Assembly (NCBI GenBank): GCA_010093485.1
Contig: MU001495.1
Coordinates: 682,001 to 746,000 of the forward strand
Origin: Karstenula rhodostoma CBS 690.94
Lineage: Eukaryota; Ascomycota; Dothideomycetes; Pleosporales; Didymosphaeriaceae
Direction of reading: 5' to 3'
DNA: 64,000 nt
The position numbers and the translations under genes are program-made. The notes below the pieces were generated by a model, which saw nothing but the letters and a program-made list of their open reading frames with translations, did no database searches and was not told the origin of the DNA. Within the stretch, counting starts at the first letter, position 1. Every line of letters begins with the position of its first letter. This document shows, one piece after another, positions 33,036 to 42,461 of the stretch.

Positions 33036-33898
33036 CTATGTGTCGAATTCCACTCGGACACGACACATCGGACAGCGAGCAGCTCGATCACCGACAAGGG
33101 CGCTGATGATGCAGTTCTAGCCGAAGACGTGCCGGCAGGGCAAGATGACGGTGTCGTTGTTGGGTCGACGAGCACCCAACGGCATTTCTTGGAACAGCGA
33201 AACTGTCTCAGCCTCCTGCGGATCCTCCGGGAGAGCCAGGGGCTCATACATGTCATCGAATTCATCCGTCTCACCGTAGGGTAGTCGGCAGATTGGGCAT
33301 CGTGAGTCCTGCGGAGAGATGGATCCATGCTCAATGTGTTCTAGAGATTCAACAAAGTTGCGAATCTGCGCTTCCCGAGCTTCATCGATCCTATTCTCGG
33401 ACTGGTCCTCATCCGACTCTGATTCATACTCTGAGAGCTCATCTGGATCGTACTCTGACAGCTCATCGTCTGAATCTGTCTCCCATCCCGAGTCCGTATC
33501 AGACACTTCGTTTGAGGCCTCGGGTCCATAGAGTCGCCACCATTCGAGATCCGTTTCTTCTTGGACCTCATTCCAGTGACTTGCCTTTACCCTCGTGATT
33601 GCGCAACGTCCGTTGTTGTTACGCTACCCATGTAAGATTACTGAAGCTCAGGCCAAGTAGCACACTTGGCGTTGATTACTATATCACTACGAAAGGTGAA
33701 CTCTGGTAGCTGTGGGGTCCGGAAATTTAAGGGAATCGGTGAGGGCGATGGATTATAGTACCGATGTTGCTGAATCGCTTTCCACCTCAATCTGCTTTGA
33801 AGGACTCCTAATACACTTGCCGGGAGCCATGATATACCTTGATCAAGCCATACAGGAATCGAAATAAGTCTTGTGAGCCTCCACTCAATGCCCGACAT
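33036..33898 (-). pseudogene. RING-type E3 ligase-like gene with in-frame TAG in the RING
   Basis: Exon 1 33898-33642 and exon 2 from 33591, joined in frame by a 50-nt GTAATC...GAG intron. It encodes a short N-terminal part, a long acidic spacer (SDTDSGWETDSDDELSEY) and a RING. First pair CPICRLPYGE; then about 50 residues on, CRHVFG, a TAG at 33117-33119, and then in the same frame NCIISALVG, CPMCR and a proper stop at 33036-33038. Counting the TAG as one residue gives C-x-H-x5-C, the same spacing as in the intact RING gene at 41130 (CGHVLGKHC) and at 35130. So one nonsense codon has cut off the last three zinc ligands. CAG-to-TAG is a likely origin. Readthrough or error is not excluded. Confidence 0.72.
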
Positions 33899-34178
33899 GG
33901 TAGCGGTTGCTATGTTACTGATAGAAACGTATAGAGTAGGGTCTTTTCAAACTGCAACATAACGGTTCTTGGTAGAAATTTTCAGGGGAATCAAAAGTGT
34001 GGTCAAGTACGGATGGAGGGCTCTGCTTATAGACCTTCTGCTTCCTGTTTAGAATTGTTTCAGAGTGTTTGAGGTGAGAGCCAAACAACAACAGTCTTCG
34101 CTAGTCAAAACAGTCTCTTCCCTTCTCTTTGTTTGCCGAATCACAAAGTTCCCCCGTCGTTGCGGCAAGAGACTCTCG

Positions 34179-34928
34179 ATGTCGAAGTCTGGCAATTCCA
34201 ATTACGAAAGCTCAGACAATGGGTCTGATAATCCCACAATCGGAAGTGGAGGCCAATAACGGCAAGAATACACGCAACCAATAAAAGAGAAGTTCAACCC
34301 AGGCTTTGTGACCAAAGAGGAACTTGTGGGTTTCGGAGAAAAAAGTATAATCACGTCTGCGAGTTACAATGGCGATGCGAATGAGTTGGTGTGAGCCATC
34401 GTTGGGCGATTATGGGAAGAGCGTCTAGGAGAGTACATATAATAGCCTAGAAAAACTTCCTATGACCGCCTGGAGCGAGCATTCGACGGACTAGAAGCGA
34501 AAGGCATCACGGCGGCCATGTACTTTACTTGCTGCAGAACCTACGGCTTCAATTAACTTGGCGATGTTGCTAATGAGGGTGACCACGCGTTCGCTCTCTT
34601 CCACCAGCAGGATGTGGAGCGCCCAGAAGGGGAGAAGTGCGACCTTTGCTTCGCATTCGGAGACCATGCAGACGAATCCCGCGCTGCAGCTGAGAGAGCT
34701 GACCGGGAAGTGATTCGAATTTTACGCGATTATGGACTTGATGTTCAATGGGCAGGAAATGCGAATAGTAGGATTGTGGTGCACTTTGACGTGACCACCG
34801 TGGAGACGATTAAACCTTACTCTTCCGAAGCCTACCGGACTGGTGCAGGGATGGCATTCGAAACACGATTGTTGCGCAATAAAGGTTCTGGAAAATTCAA
34901 AATGCATTGTTATCAAAGTTCTGTTTAG
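34179..34928 (+). pseudogene. DUF6891-like gene inactivated by five in-frame stops
   Basis: One frame runs for 250 codons from an ATG to a final TAG, interrupted at 34257 (TAA), 34392 (TGA), 34440 (TAA), 34443 (TAG) and 34554 (TAA), with no frameshift. Protein character persists throughout: GFVTKEELVGFGEKSI, IVGRLWEERLGEY, TSYDRLERAFDGLEAKGI, MYFTCCRTYGFN, then ALFHQQDVER, LCFAFGDHADES, VIRILRDYGLDVQWAGN. The order (Trp-Glu-Arg helix, DRLxxAF, FTCCxxCG-like, FFHxQD, LAYG-like, late V-x-W) resembles DUF6891, known mainly from bacteria, as I remember it. The second CxxC partner is Tyr rather than Cys here. Function of the family is unknown. Confidence 0.68.
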
Positions 34929-35129
34929 GAACCGCGTACATTCAGGGTATCAACTTCGAATGCTTGACTGTTAATAATGCAAGGGAAGGTATAATAACTG
35001 AAACTAAGCTGCCGTAAGTTATGTGCCAACATCTTAGTCAATAGCTTCCTTCCCGCATGAACGTTGTTTTGCACAGCTCAATTCATAGCTCAAACTTTCA
35101 ATGTTGATGGAGTTTGACTGATGCGGGTG

Positions 35130-35929
35130 TTAAACGTTGAGCTCCCTGGCGCAGACTGGACACAGATTTGAGCCCTCAAGGATTTGAACGAGGCATCCCC
35201 GATGGAATAGATGACCGCACGGAGTGTTACAGACAGTGAGGTCATTAGTCTCAGGATCGGCGTCCGAGCCATCGTAGCTCCCCCAGCAAAATGGGCAGCG
35301 GCTTCGTGCTGATGGGTGGCCTGCCATTTCAACTTGATCGAGTCCGGTGACGTACCGCAGCGCTTGCGCACGTGTCATCTTCAGATCTTCCTCCGAATCG
35401 TCCTCGTTCTCCGCCGCCAAATCGTCCTTGGTCTCTACCGCCCAATCGAACAAGGATTGCAATTCGCCATGAGAATAATGGAGGCCTTTCAATTGTTCGT
35501 TTTGGTTGTTTCGTCCACATGGTTCAAGAACTCGGGCACCAGTACGGAATCGCTTTTCAGAAGGCATTCTGAGAGGCATATGTAGAAGACCACACGCACC
35601 CAGGACAGCGTTGCACCGGTTGGGTCACCCAGATAGAGGCTCTGGATATACTCAAAGTGTCGGACGAGCATCTCAAACCGCGTACCTGGCTGTCGGGGCA
35701 GGTCTTCCCACACCGGGCTGGGAAGGTACAGCTGATAGCTCGTCCGAATGTCATCGCTCATGGGCTCTAAAGCCGGCTGGAGCAACAAAGCCAACATGCT
35801 ATCAATTGGTTCAGTATTTTGAGACATCTTGACCCAGATGTTGCGGAAGTCGTCCCGGAACATGTTGATGATGGCGGAGTCGATCGGCGCGATATCGCTT
35901 TCCAGGGTTCCTGCAGGATACGAAGACAT
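35130..35929 (-). pseudogene. Second RING-finger gene, split by a frame change
   Basis: Upstream frame (start 35929) encodes a helical protein: SAIINMFRDDFRNIWVKMSQ, LYLPSPVWEDLPRQPGTRFEML, ECLLKSDSVLVPEFLNH. Its reading ends at a TGA near 35489. The frame one base over continues QLKGLHYSHGELQSLFDW, an acidic spacer EDDSEEDL, and a complete RING: CPFC, CNTPCGHLFHRGC and CPVC, stopping at 35130. The two frames overlap between about 35579 and 35489. No GT-AG pair bridges them in phase without deleting good coding sequence, so a 1-nt indel or sequencing error is the simplest view. The overall plan (helical part, acidic spacer, C-terminal RING) parallels the gene at 33036. Confidence 0.55.
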
Positions 35930-36039
35930 TCCTCATGAATATGTCCACGGTTCGTAAAATGGAGTGTTAGAAAGGTGTCTTTCTGCAGTTGTAGCAGTGT
36001 TGGGCGGTTTGATCCAGCGTTCGAGAAAAGAATAGACAT

Positions 36040-37255
36040 ATTATATACTAGGTGCTCACGTTGTTCTTGGATTGTTTCACTCTAGATCCGTGCGATTTTT
36101 CTGTGAAATTATTATATCGCCCACTACGGGCACCCACTGGAGCCTCCCAATTGTCTGTTTTTCACGGCCATAGGTCCCCCACGTGTGTGATGTTGATGTT
36201 GTTGGTTAGGTCTCAAGGATGCCTAAATCGGGACGTGATGCTTATGACCGTGGTACCAGGAAAGATCAAAATCGGAAACTGTTAGGATCGTTAACAACGA
36301 GATACCTAAGTGTGGTACCAATCCTATGAGTTACTTTCTGGAAGAATATATATAGGTTAAGAAGCCACATAGCGGAAACTGTGATTATTATTTTGAAGTC
36401 AATTGTCTCGCTTTGAGCGTCTTTTCCGGCTTACAGACCATCCAGTATAAAACGTGTTCTAAATCCATGCTGGTATTAAGTATCCAATAATATTAAGAGT
36501 TAAATATATTAAATATAATATTTCGCGAGCTTCCGCAAGCGGCAAAACGCAGTACAAGAACCCTGTGGGGCGCCAAAACACAAAGATTCCAACCAGCTAG
36601 AGTTGAATATACAAGGGAGAATAATACAACAGTAGTTAATACTTTTAACTACAATATGGCTTCCTGTCCCTATTGAGTTTTTAAAATACGTTTTGCCGCG
36701 GCTTGCAAAAGCTCGCGAAATACCATATTTAATGGCTTCCTGTCCCACTAAAACAACCTAATTAACGTCCCCCCTGCGTGAAGGAAACCTCCTGTGCCGA
36801 CATGGAAAAACCTCAACCCTAAGTCATTATCTTCCTCACGGTCTGCCTATGTTCTTATAAAGACACGCGCAGTATTCATACTTCTAGTTCCTAATTATTA
36901 GCTAACTCGAATCGCCACGTGAGTAAATTGGGTCAAAGGATTAGATTGGTAGGGAAGTGAATCAACCACGACGGCCTAAGTGGATCCAAATGATAGATTA
37001 TCAAATAGGTTAAACACGAGTAGCATAAGGTTACTCAAGTTCCTATATACTTCGTCGTCTTAAGAGCCTCAAAGTCTCGTAGGCATCTTGGTTCGTGCAT
37101 GTGACGAAATTCGTGAGACGCGTGATACACGACCTGCCATGTGACGAGGCTGTGCCAAAACTAAATATAACCTCCTTGCTCCGCACACTGAAGCTTCATT
37201 GTGTTTTATTAAACATTAACCGCTTCTTACTCGCATACTTCATCTTTTAAGTACA
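36040..37255. other. AT-rich island hosting a MITE-like element
   Basis: 1216 bp, strongly AT-rich from about 36280, with repeated TATAATATTAA-type tracts. The only structure is the inverted-repeat element at 36519-36722. TTTTATTAAACATTAA and a pyrimidine-rich leader precede the small gene at 37256. Confidence 0.55.
36519..36722. mobile_element. MITE-like element with ~35-bp terminal inverted repeats
   Basis: Left end TATTTCGCGAGCTTCCGCAA (36519 on) continues to GGCAAAACG. The right end, read on the opposite strand from 36722, gives TATTTCGCGAGCTTTTGCAA then GCCGCGGCAAAACG. The arms match over about 35 bases apart from small gaps. The core of about 135 bp has no ORF. Both termini begin TA, as for Tc1/mariner-pogo elements that duplicate TA. 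ATGGCTTCCTGTCCC occurs both inside (about 36657) and just outside (about 36732) the right arm. Related sequence recurs at 46906 and 49741. Confidence 0.65.
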
Positions 37256-37483
37256 ATGTGCGAATGGGCTTGCAGGACCTACGCTTCTTGTCAACGTAAT
37301 CCCAAACACGAAATCCGCTACCAAATTAATCGTTGTCAAACTGCAACTCAAAACAACATACCCTGCATCCCGGCAAGTGGATATCAGAGGGATTTGCCAC
37401 TTGCCCGCGACACTCAGGATACGAACATACCTGGAGATTGTCCTGTTTGCGAAGGGAACACGCCAGCTAATTCGTCTGACTAA
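37256..37483 (+). CDS. Small cysteine-rich hypothetical protein
   Basis: 75 residues starting MCEWACRTYASC. Other cysteines occur at CQTATQN, PCIP and the terminal CPVCEGN, so it could bind one or two zinc ions. No signal peptide. The leader is A/C-rich with the ATG after AAGTACA. It resembles in style other very short CxxC proteins of accessory regions in this fungal class, which have no known function. An AT-rich island lies directly upstream. Confidence 0.5.
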   Translation: MCEWACRTYASCQRNPKHEIRYQINRCQTATQNNIPCIPASGYQRDLPLARDTQDTNIPGDCPVCEGNTPANSSD

Positions 37484-37572
37484 TACTTGTACGTTTGTCT
37501 GTCCCCCAACGTGTATCTAGAGATCGCGGTTGAGCCTGCTTACGGCCTACATCTCCAAGATCCCTGAATGTA

Positions 37573-37896
37573 CTAGATTAGAATTGAATTAGCTGACGTG
37601 GTAATTAAGGTCAGGAGAAACCGAACATACAATGGCTCGGTTTTGGAAACTTTGAAAATTTGAAGTTCCAGCTGGTTGAGATTGATATCTGGGATTGTTT
37701 TGCAGTGGAGATCGAGGACGAAGAACAAATGGGAAGGTGAAGACGGCTCAAATAATATATGCATATAGAGATCCTTGTCTAGAAGTTCGAGTTCGAGACC
37801 TTGTGAACCGAAGAAGGCTTTGAGCATCTCATTTTGAGTCTTCCAATGTCGCTCGGGACATTTAAGAACGATGCGCTTCGGAGCGACCTGGGCCAT
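37573..37896 (-). CDS. Hypothetical protein, 107 residues
   Basis: From the ATG at 37896: MAQVAPKRIVLKCPERHW, then EMLKAFFGSQGLELELLDKDLYM, HILFEPSSPSHLFFVLDLH, IPDINLNQLELQIFKVSK and a hydrophobic end (FLLTLITTSANSILI). Single exon. The frame is open upstream to 38106, but that part looks non-coding. No domain recognised. The alternating hydrophobic pattern suggests a small folded beta protein. Confidence 0.45.
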   Translation of the reverse strand: MAQVAPKRIVLKCPERHWKTQNEMLKAFFGSQGLELELLDKDLYMHILFEPSSPSHLFFVLDLHCKTIPDINLNQLELQIFKVSKTEPLYVRFLLTLITTSANSILI

Positions 37897-38106
37897 TGTA
37901 GTGAGAATAATTTGCTGTTGCACAAGGCGAGAATCGCGGGTGTGGTGAATCTGAGATCGGGAGGTTGGTCGCTGCTTTGAGCTCCGTGTTGCCTCGATTA
38001 GTAAGTTATGGCCAATCATGCTGACATAAGCGTACGAATCCCTTCCTCCACCAAGGCGCTGATCATGCAGCTGGGTTGCTCTAACCGCATTCAGATATCG
38101 CCTCAT

Positions 38107-38859
38107 CGGAAGTACCGCCGGCCATAGCGACTAGGCCTGAGTCTGCTCGACAACACTACTATGTACCTAGGAAGATACGTTTTCAAATGCTGAGGCTTTA
38201 AAGACTGACTTGACAAGATGTGTCTCTATAATTAAGAATTGTTAGCAGCAGATATATTCACTTACTACCAAGACCACGTCATTCTCTACAAACTATAGAG
38301 CACCATTTCGTGCATTGGCAAAGCACAACGCGCCTTTTTGTCCCCCCTACTTCATTGAGTCACCCTACCTCATAGTGAATCTCTACAATATATATATTTA
38401 GCAGTAGCTAAAGCTATGTAAAGGGCGCTGACTGAATCGAGATGCAACACGTGACTTGCTCTCACCCTAGGTACCTTACCCAATCAGGGCACTTGCTGAA
38501 GCTGGGGTTCCAGATGACAATGGATCACACGAAGGGAGCGCAGATGTGTTGGAAGTGTGTTTCAATATATACATATGGAAATCATTGATGGCTGTTGTAC
38601 AAGTCCGCCTATCCCATCCCATTCCATCCCATCCCATCTCCACCAACTCCCATCCCCCTCATCGCCAAGCGGCGCGCTCGCCCGCGTCTGCTATTCCTCA
38701 TGGGTCAAAGCCCTGGGTATTCTTCATCTCGGCCAACCACTCCTGTCGCGGGACGTCGTTCCTTCCCAGGCTACTCGACGTCCCCCAGGGCATTCCAAGC
38801 ACTCAGCTCAGAGCAAATATAACAATCCAATCCATCCCACCTCATCCCCACGCCCTCAC
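38107..38859. other. Intergenic with CCATC-rich simple repeat
   Basis: 753 bp, no gene. Contains the CCCAT-type microsatellite at 38611-38641 close to the 3' end of the next gene. Confidence 0.5.
38611..38641. repeat. CCCAT/CCATT pentanucleotide microsatellite
   Basis: About six units of CCCAT or close variants in a row. The CCATCCCA theme recurs weakly at about 38826-38846. Confidence 0.7.
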
Positions 38860-39476
38860 TCACTGCACCTCGTAAATCTGCATGGCGCGCTTCAAATGCT
38901 GCAAGCTGCTCCTCTCGCCATAGGCATCTTCAAGCGCCATCCTCGCCTCCACGGGACCCTTGGGCATGGTAGCCTCATAACCGGCAATGGCCTTCTCCAT
39001 GTCGTCGAGGCTGGAGCGCGAGCCGTACGAGTCGAGCATGGCCTGGTTGCGCTCTTCCTGGGAGAGGGCGAAGGTGGGGTTTGCGCGGCGGTTGTGGTCG
39101 GAGAGTTGCTGGGCGACGCCCATGCCGATGGAGCGGTTGGCTTGGTCGAGGGTTACGGTGCGTTTGGTGGGCTCGACAAAGACGGTTTCGGGGATGTAGA
39201 CCATGCCGAAGGCGACAGCTGCCATGGCGGGGAGGTACCTGGAGGAGTCAGTGATGTGGTGGGAGGGGGGTGGATGGCGTGGCTGGCGTACCATTTGGCA
39301 ATTCGGCCAAGCTTGGGGGCGGCTCTTGAGGCTGTGATGGCGGTGGCTGCTGTGGCGGCTGCTGTTACGGCGATCAAGGGGGCGGCGGCTCGGGATGCGG
39401 TGAAGGCGGGAGCGGGCTGGTGGGCTGCAGTGGTGATGAAGCGTCGGGCCATTGTGTTGGGAGTTCGTGGCGACAT
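38860..39476 (-). CDS. Hypothetical protein, probably mitochondrial
   Basis: 187 residues from exons 39476-39292 and 39238-38860, joined across a 53-nt GTACGC...CCAG intron (phase 2, restoring a Trp). The N-terminus is a convincing mitochondrial presequence: basic, hydroxylated and without acids (MARRFITTAAHQPAPAFTASR). Then an alanine-rich stretch LIAVTAAATAATAITASRA and a hydrophobic YLPAMAAVAFGMVYIPE. The soluble C-terminal half has two similar units, MLDSYGSRSSLDDMEKAIAGYE and ALEDAYGERSSLQHLKRAMQIYE, an internal duplication of a short helical motif. Function not recognised. Confidence 0.7.
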
Positions 39477-41129
39477 GATGAAGTGGATGGTACGATGGTA
39501 TGAAGAAGTGTGTTTGTTGGATTCGGAAGTCTTGTTATGGTGGTAGATGTCTGAATGAGGCAGAGGTATGCTTTATATGATGTGGCGTGACGGGCAAGTG
39601 TATGTATGCAAGCAAGTACAAGTGGAGGCACAGTGTTTTGATTGATTGATTATCTTGTCTAAGAAGATGCTTCAGATGTGTGGGCAGGTGGCAGTGTATA
39701 TACGAGGACGGGCGCGGGCCAGGTGGAGAGACAACGGCATCGCATCGCATGCTCGTGACAGTGCACTATGTTCTCCGCATCCCCCGAAGCATGGCTCCAC
39801 CAATCAGCAGGCGGCCCGGTCGGCCCACCAGGGTGCGACGGCCAATCCGATACATTCTCGTGTTGCATCCCCAGGCCAAGCCTTCCCCGCCGGCCTTGTA
39901 CCTGACGTACCCGCGACGCAGTGTTGGCGGGCAGTGCAGTGTTGCTTCTGCTTCTCGGCCGCGCATGCCACGCTGCAAGCGACATTGCGTGCAGCCCAGC
40001 GAGAGTGGGAGAGGAAGAGCACAGCCTAAAGGCGCCCCTATCGACGCTCCAGCACGGCTTTGGCTGCGGACCCGGGGGGATGGCAGGCCGCGAGGCACGC
40101 AGCTGGAATGTGTCGAATGCGTCGTGCCGTGGTGAGCGGTCGTGTGAGATGGGGTGACCGGTGGACCGCGGCTCTCCGGGCCCTGCCGAGTGTCTCTCCA
40201 CCACGACGCGAGCCTCGTTCCTCGTTATTTCCGACAACCGCACGCGGACGTATCAACACATGCCCTTACATCATCCTGCATCGCTAGACGGCCTCACCAT
40301 GCCTTCTCCACCCGAAGGATGCCACCGTCCCCAGCCGTGCCCCACTCCCGACGTCTCCCGCCTGCATGATGACGATGGTGGGGAACATGCCATCGTCAAC
40401 ACCATCAACAGTCCCGCGTTCCATATCGTGACATTCACCTCTCGCCCGTCCGACGCTGGCGACGATGACCCTTGCAGCAAGATGCCCAAGTGCCCAGACG
40501 GTGAATATGTCACGTGACTCTGCCCTTGAGGTCCGAGCGCTTTCGACACCCACAGCTATTCTGCGCCTTCCCGAGAACGATCCACAGGACGACGACTCTG
40601 TCGCTACGCGCCTACGCATTGAGCTTGCGTCTCGAAAAATGGCTCTGGCCCTCAAGAGTCGCTTGGCCGCTTAGGAGGGACGCCCCGCGTAGACAGGCTT
40701 GGCGGTATCAAAACAGAACGACCATCAATGGGCGCGTTTCTTCTCATACTACCCGAGAAGCTATTCGGACTAAGGCGCATTACGGTTGCCTACTTCCTAC
40801 AAAGTGCCGTGAAAGTGGTCTTGGTCTCGTTGCGGAAATGGGAGCAAAGAACACAGGCCCACACATGGCATGCCATACAAAGGCTTAGAGCTCACTGCCG
40901 TATAGCGTAACTCGTGTGGGTACTTGTGTCGTTAACAGGCGTGCAGACTTTCACTATCAACAGCATAGGATCCCAAGCGCGGGCCCACTCGCATGGCCAC
41001 AGACAACCTCATACGTCTGGTGAAAGACGGGGAGGTGCCCTGCCTTACAAGATACGTTATTTTTCTCCCCTGAGCAAGAGAACATAAACCACCCACAGGG
41101 CTATCGCAACCCCAGGCCAACTCACAGCG
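39477..41129. other. Long GC-rich intergenic region, no supported gene
   Basis: 1653 bp. Multiple overlapping ORFs on both strands (39646-40287) are typical of GC-rich noncoding DNA. None has a domain. It carries the promoters of the flanking divergent genes. Confidence 0.45.
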
Positions 41130-41903
41130 ATGAACCCGGATCCGGACTTTGACATCATCAACATCTCCCGTCTGCATCTCATTCCCCGATATGGGGCAGA
41201 CTTTGAATTCGAGCGAGTCGCAGGTCTACCCAAGGACGCAGAGTGTCCTATATGTTTGCGCGCATACGGAACGCTCGATCCTGACGATACCGCTCCTCCG
41301 TGCACGGCAATCCGCGTGTTCCATTGCGGCCATGTTCTTGGGAAACATTGCTTGATGCTACATCGAAGCAAGACTGGCGATACCCACTGTCCTTACTGTC
41401 GCCAATACGTTTTCCGTGTGGACCCTCGTAGCCCCCCGGCCCGATTTACATTGTCTCAGAAGTTTTTCCAGCGAGTCTCCGAGGCTTGGTGGTACCAGCT
41501 TCCAGAGAGAATCTTGATGTACAACATCGATTGGTTCTTCGACAGCGAGCACGCACCCTACAAGACCATCCGTAATCTTCTCCAGCAAGGCGCCTACTTC
41601 ACCACCGGCCAATCATCCTATTTCATTGTCCTGCATCTAGCCCTCACGCTCTACGTGCTAGCCGTGCTGTATCTCACAGTCGCATATCCGATTATATTCG
41701 CATCCTCAGCCGGCATCAATCTCGCTAGCTTCCTCTTGGGTAGCTGCAGGCTGGGTTGGAATATCTTCGCAGCATCAGGGCCGATCTTCAAGCTGAGGAA
41801 GATCTTGAGTTACGCATTCTTTCTGGTGGAAATCCTTCACGGAGCGACTTCCATCTCCGTTATCCGTCGCGAGATCAAGCGGGTGAATATGCAGTGGACT
41901 TAG
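41130..41903 (+). CDS. RING-finger membrane protein, putative E3 ubiquitin ligase
   Basis: 257 residues, single exon. The RING is at residues 38-91: CPICLRAYG, then PPCTAIRVFHCGHVLGKHCL, ending CPYC. Several hydrophobic segments follow: YFIVLHLALTLYVLAVLYLTVAYPIIFA, LASFLLGSCRLGWNIF and a weaker SYAFFLVEILHGATSISV, so two or three membrane passes. RING domains with this C-x-H-V-x-G-x-x-C form recruit E2 enzymes; membrane topology suggests quality control or trafficking, which is inference. It is the only intact one of three RING genes within 9 kb. Confidence 0.82.
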   Translation: MNPDPDFDIINISRLHLIPRYGADFEFERVAGLPKDAECPICLRAYGTLDPDDTAPPCTAIRVFHCGHVLGKHCLMLHRSKTGDTHCPYCRQYVFRVDPRSPPARFTLSQKFFQRVSEAWWYQLPERILMYNIDWFFDSEHAPYKTIRNLLQQGAYFTTGQSSYFIVLHLALTLYVLAVLYLTVAYPIIFASSAGINLASFLLGSCRLGWNIFAASGPIFKLRKILSYAFFLVEILHGATSISVIRREIKRVNMQWT

Positions 41904-42461
41904 GACGTTTTCGTTCAGGCACCTCGTCTACACACCCTCGACAATATTCGACCTCTCGTGTCAGGCGCAAATGCAGCCTGTGAAGATTTCGTTGTTCCTT
42001 TTTGTATCCTATCCGGACATTGTGTTTTCTGGTTCTCATGAGTCAGTACCTCGTCCTGCACTATGATGACAGATTTCAAGGGAAAGGTGCTGGTATCTTT
42101 GTGCATACTTGGAAAGAAGGGAAGGCAGTTTTACGTTACAACAGAGAGCCAAATCATACATTCCCTTCCAATTGCTTGCATAAGTCTAGCGTGCGCTACT
42201 GTCACCGTGAATGCTTTGTTACTGCACGCCACGAAATAATGCATTCTCATATGGAGCTGTCTATATAACCTTAATGTAGTCTGATATTACAGTACTACCT
42301 ATTCAGCCCAGGATCAAAGGCCCTAAAGTGGCTTCAATCTTAGATACCAACAGTTTCCGGGCATGGTGCTCTTTCTTCAAACGGTATCGAAGGTCTGGTC
42401 ATCGAAGGTCTGGTCAAGTGGGGAATGCAACCAGTGTTAGAATGATTTGTCAAAAGGATCT
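41904..42461. other. Intergenic, no gene
   Basis: 558 bp between converging genes; nothing recognised. GAAGGTCTGGTCATC/A is directly repeated at about 42388-42416. Confidence 0.5.

Noticed and set aside
39646..40287. Several overlapping 70-194 aa ORFs on both strands
   Set aside because: Mutually overlapping in GC-rich intergenic DNA with no recognisable protein feature.
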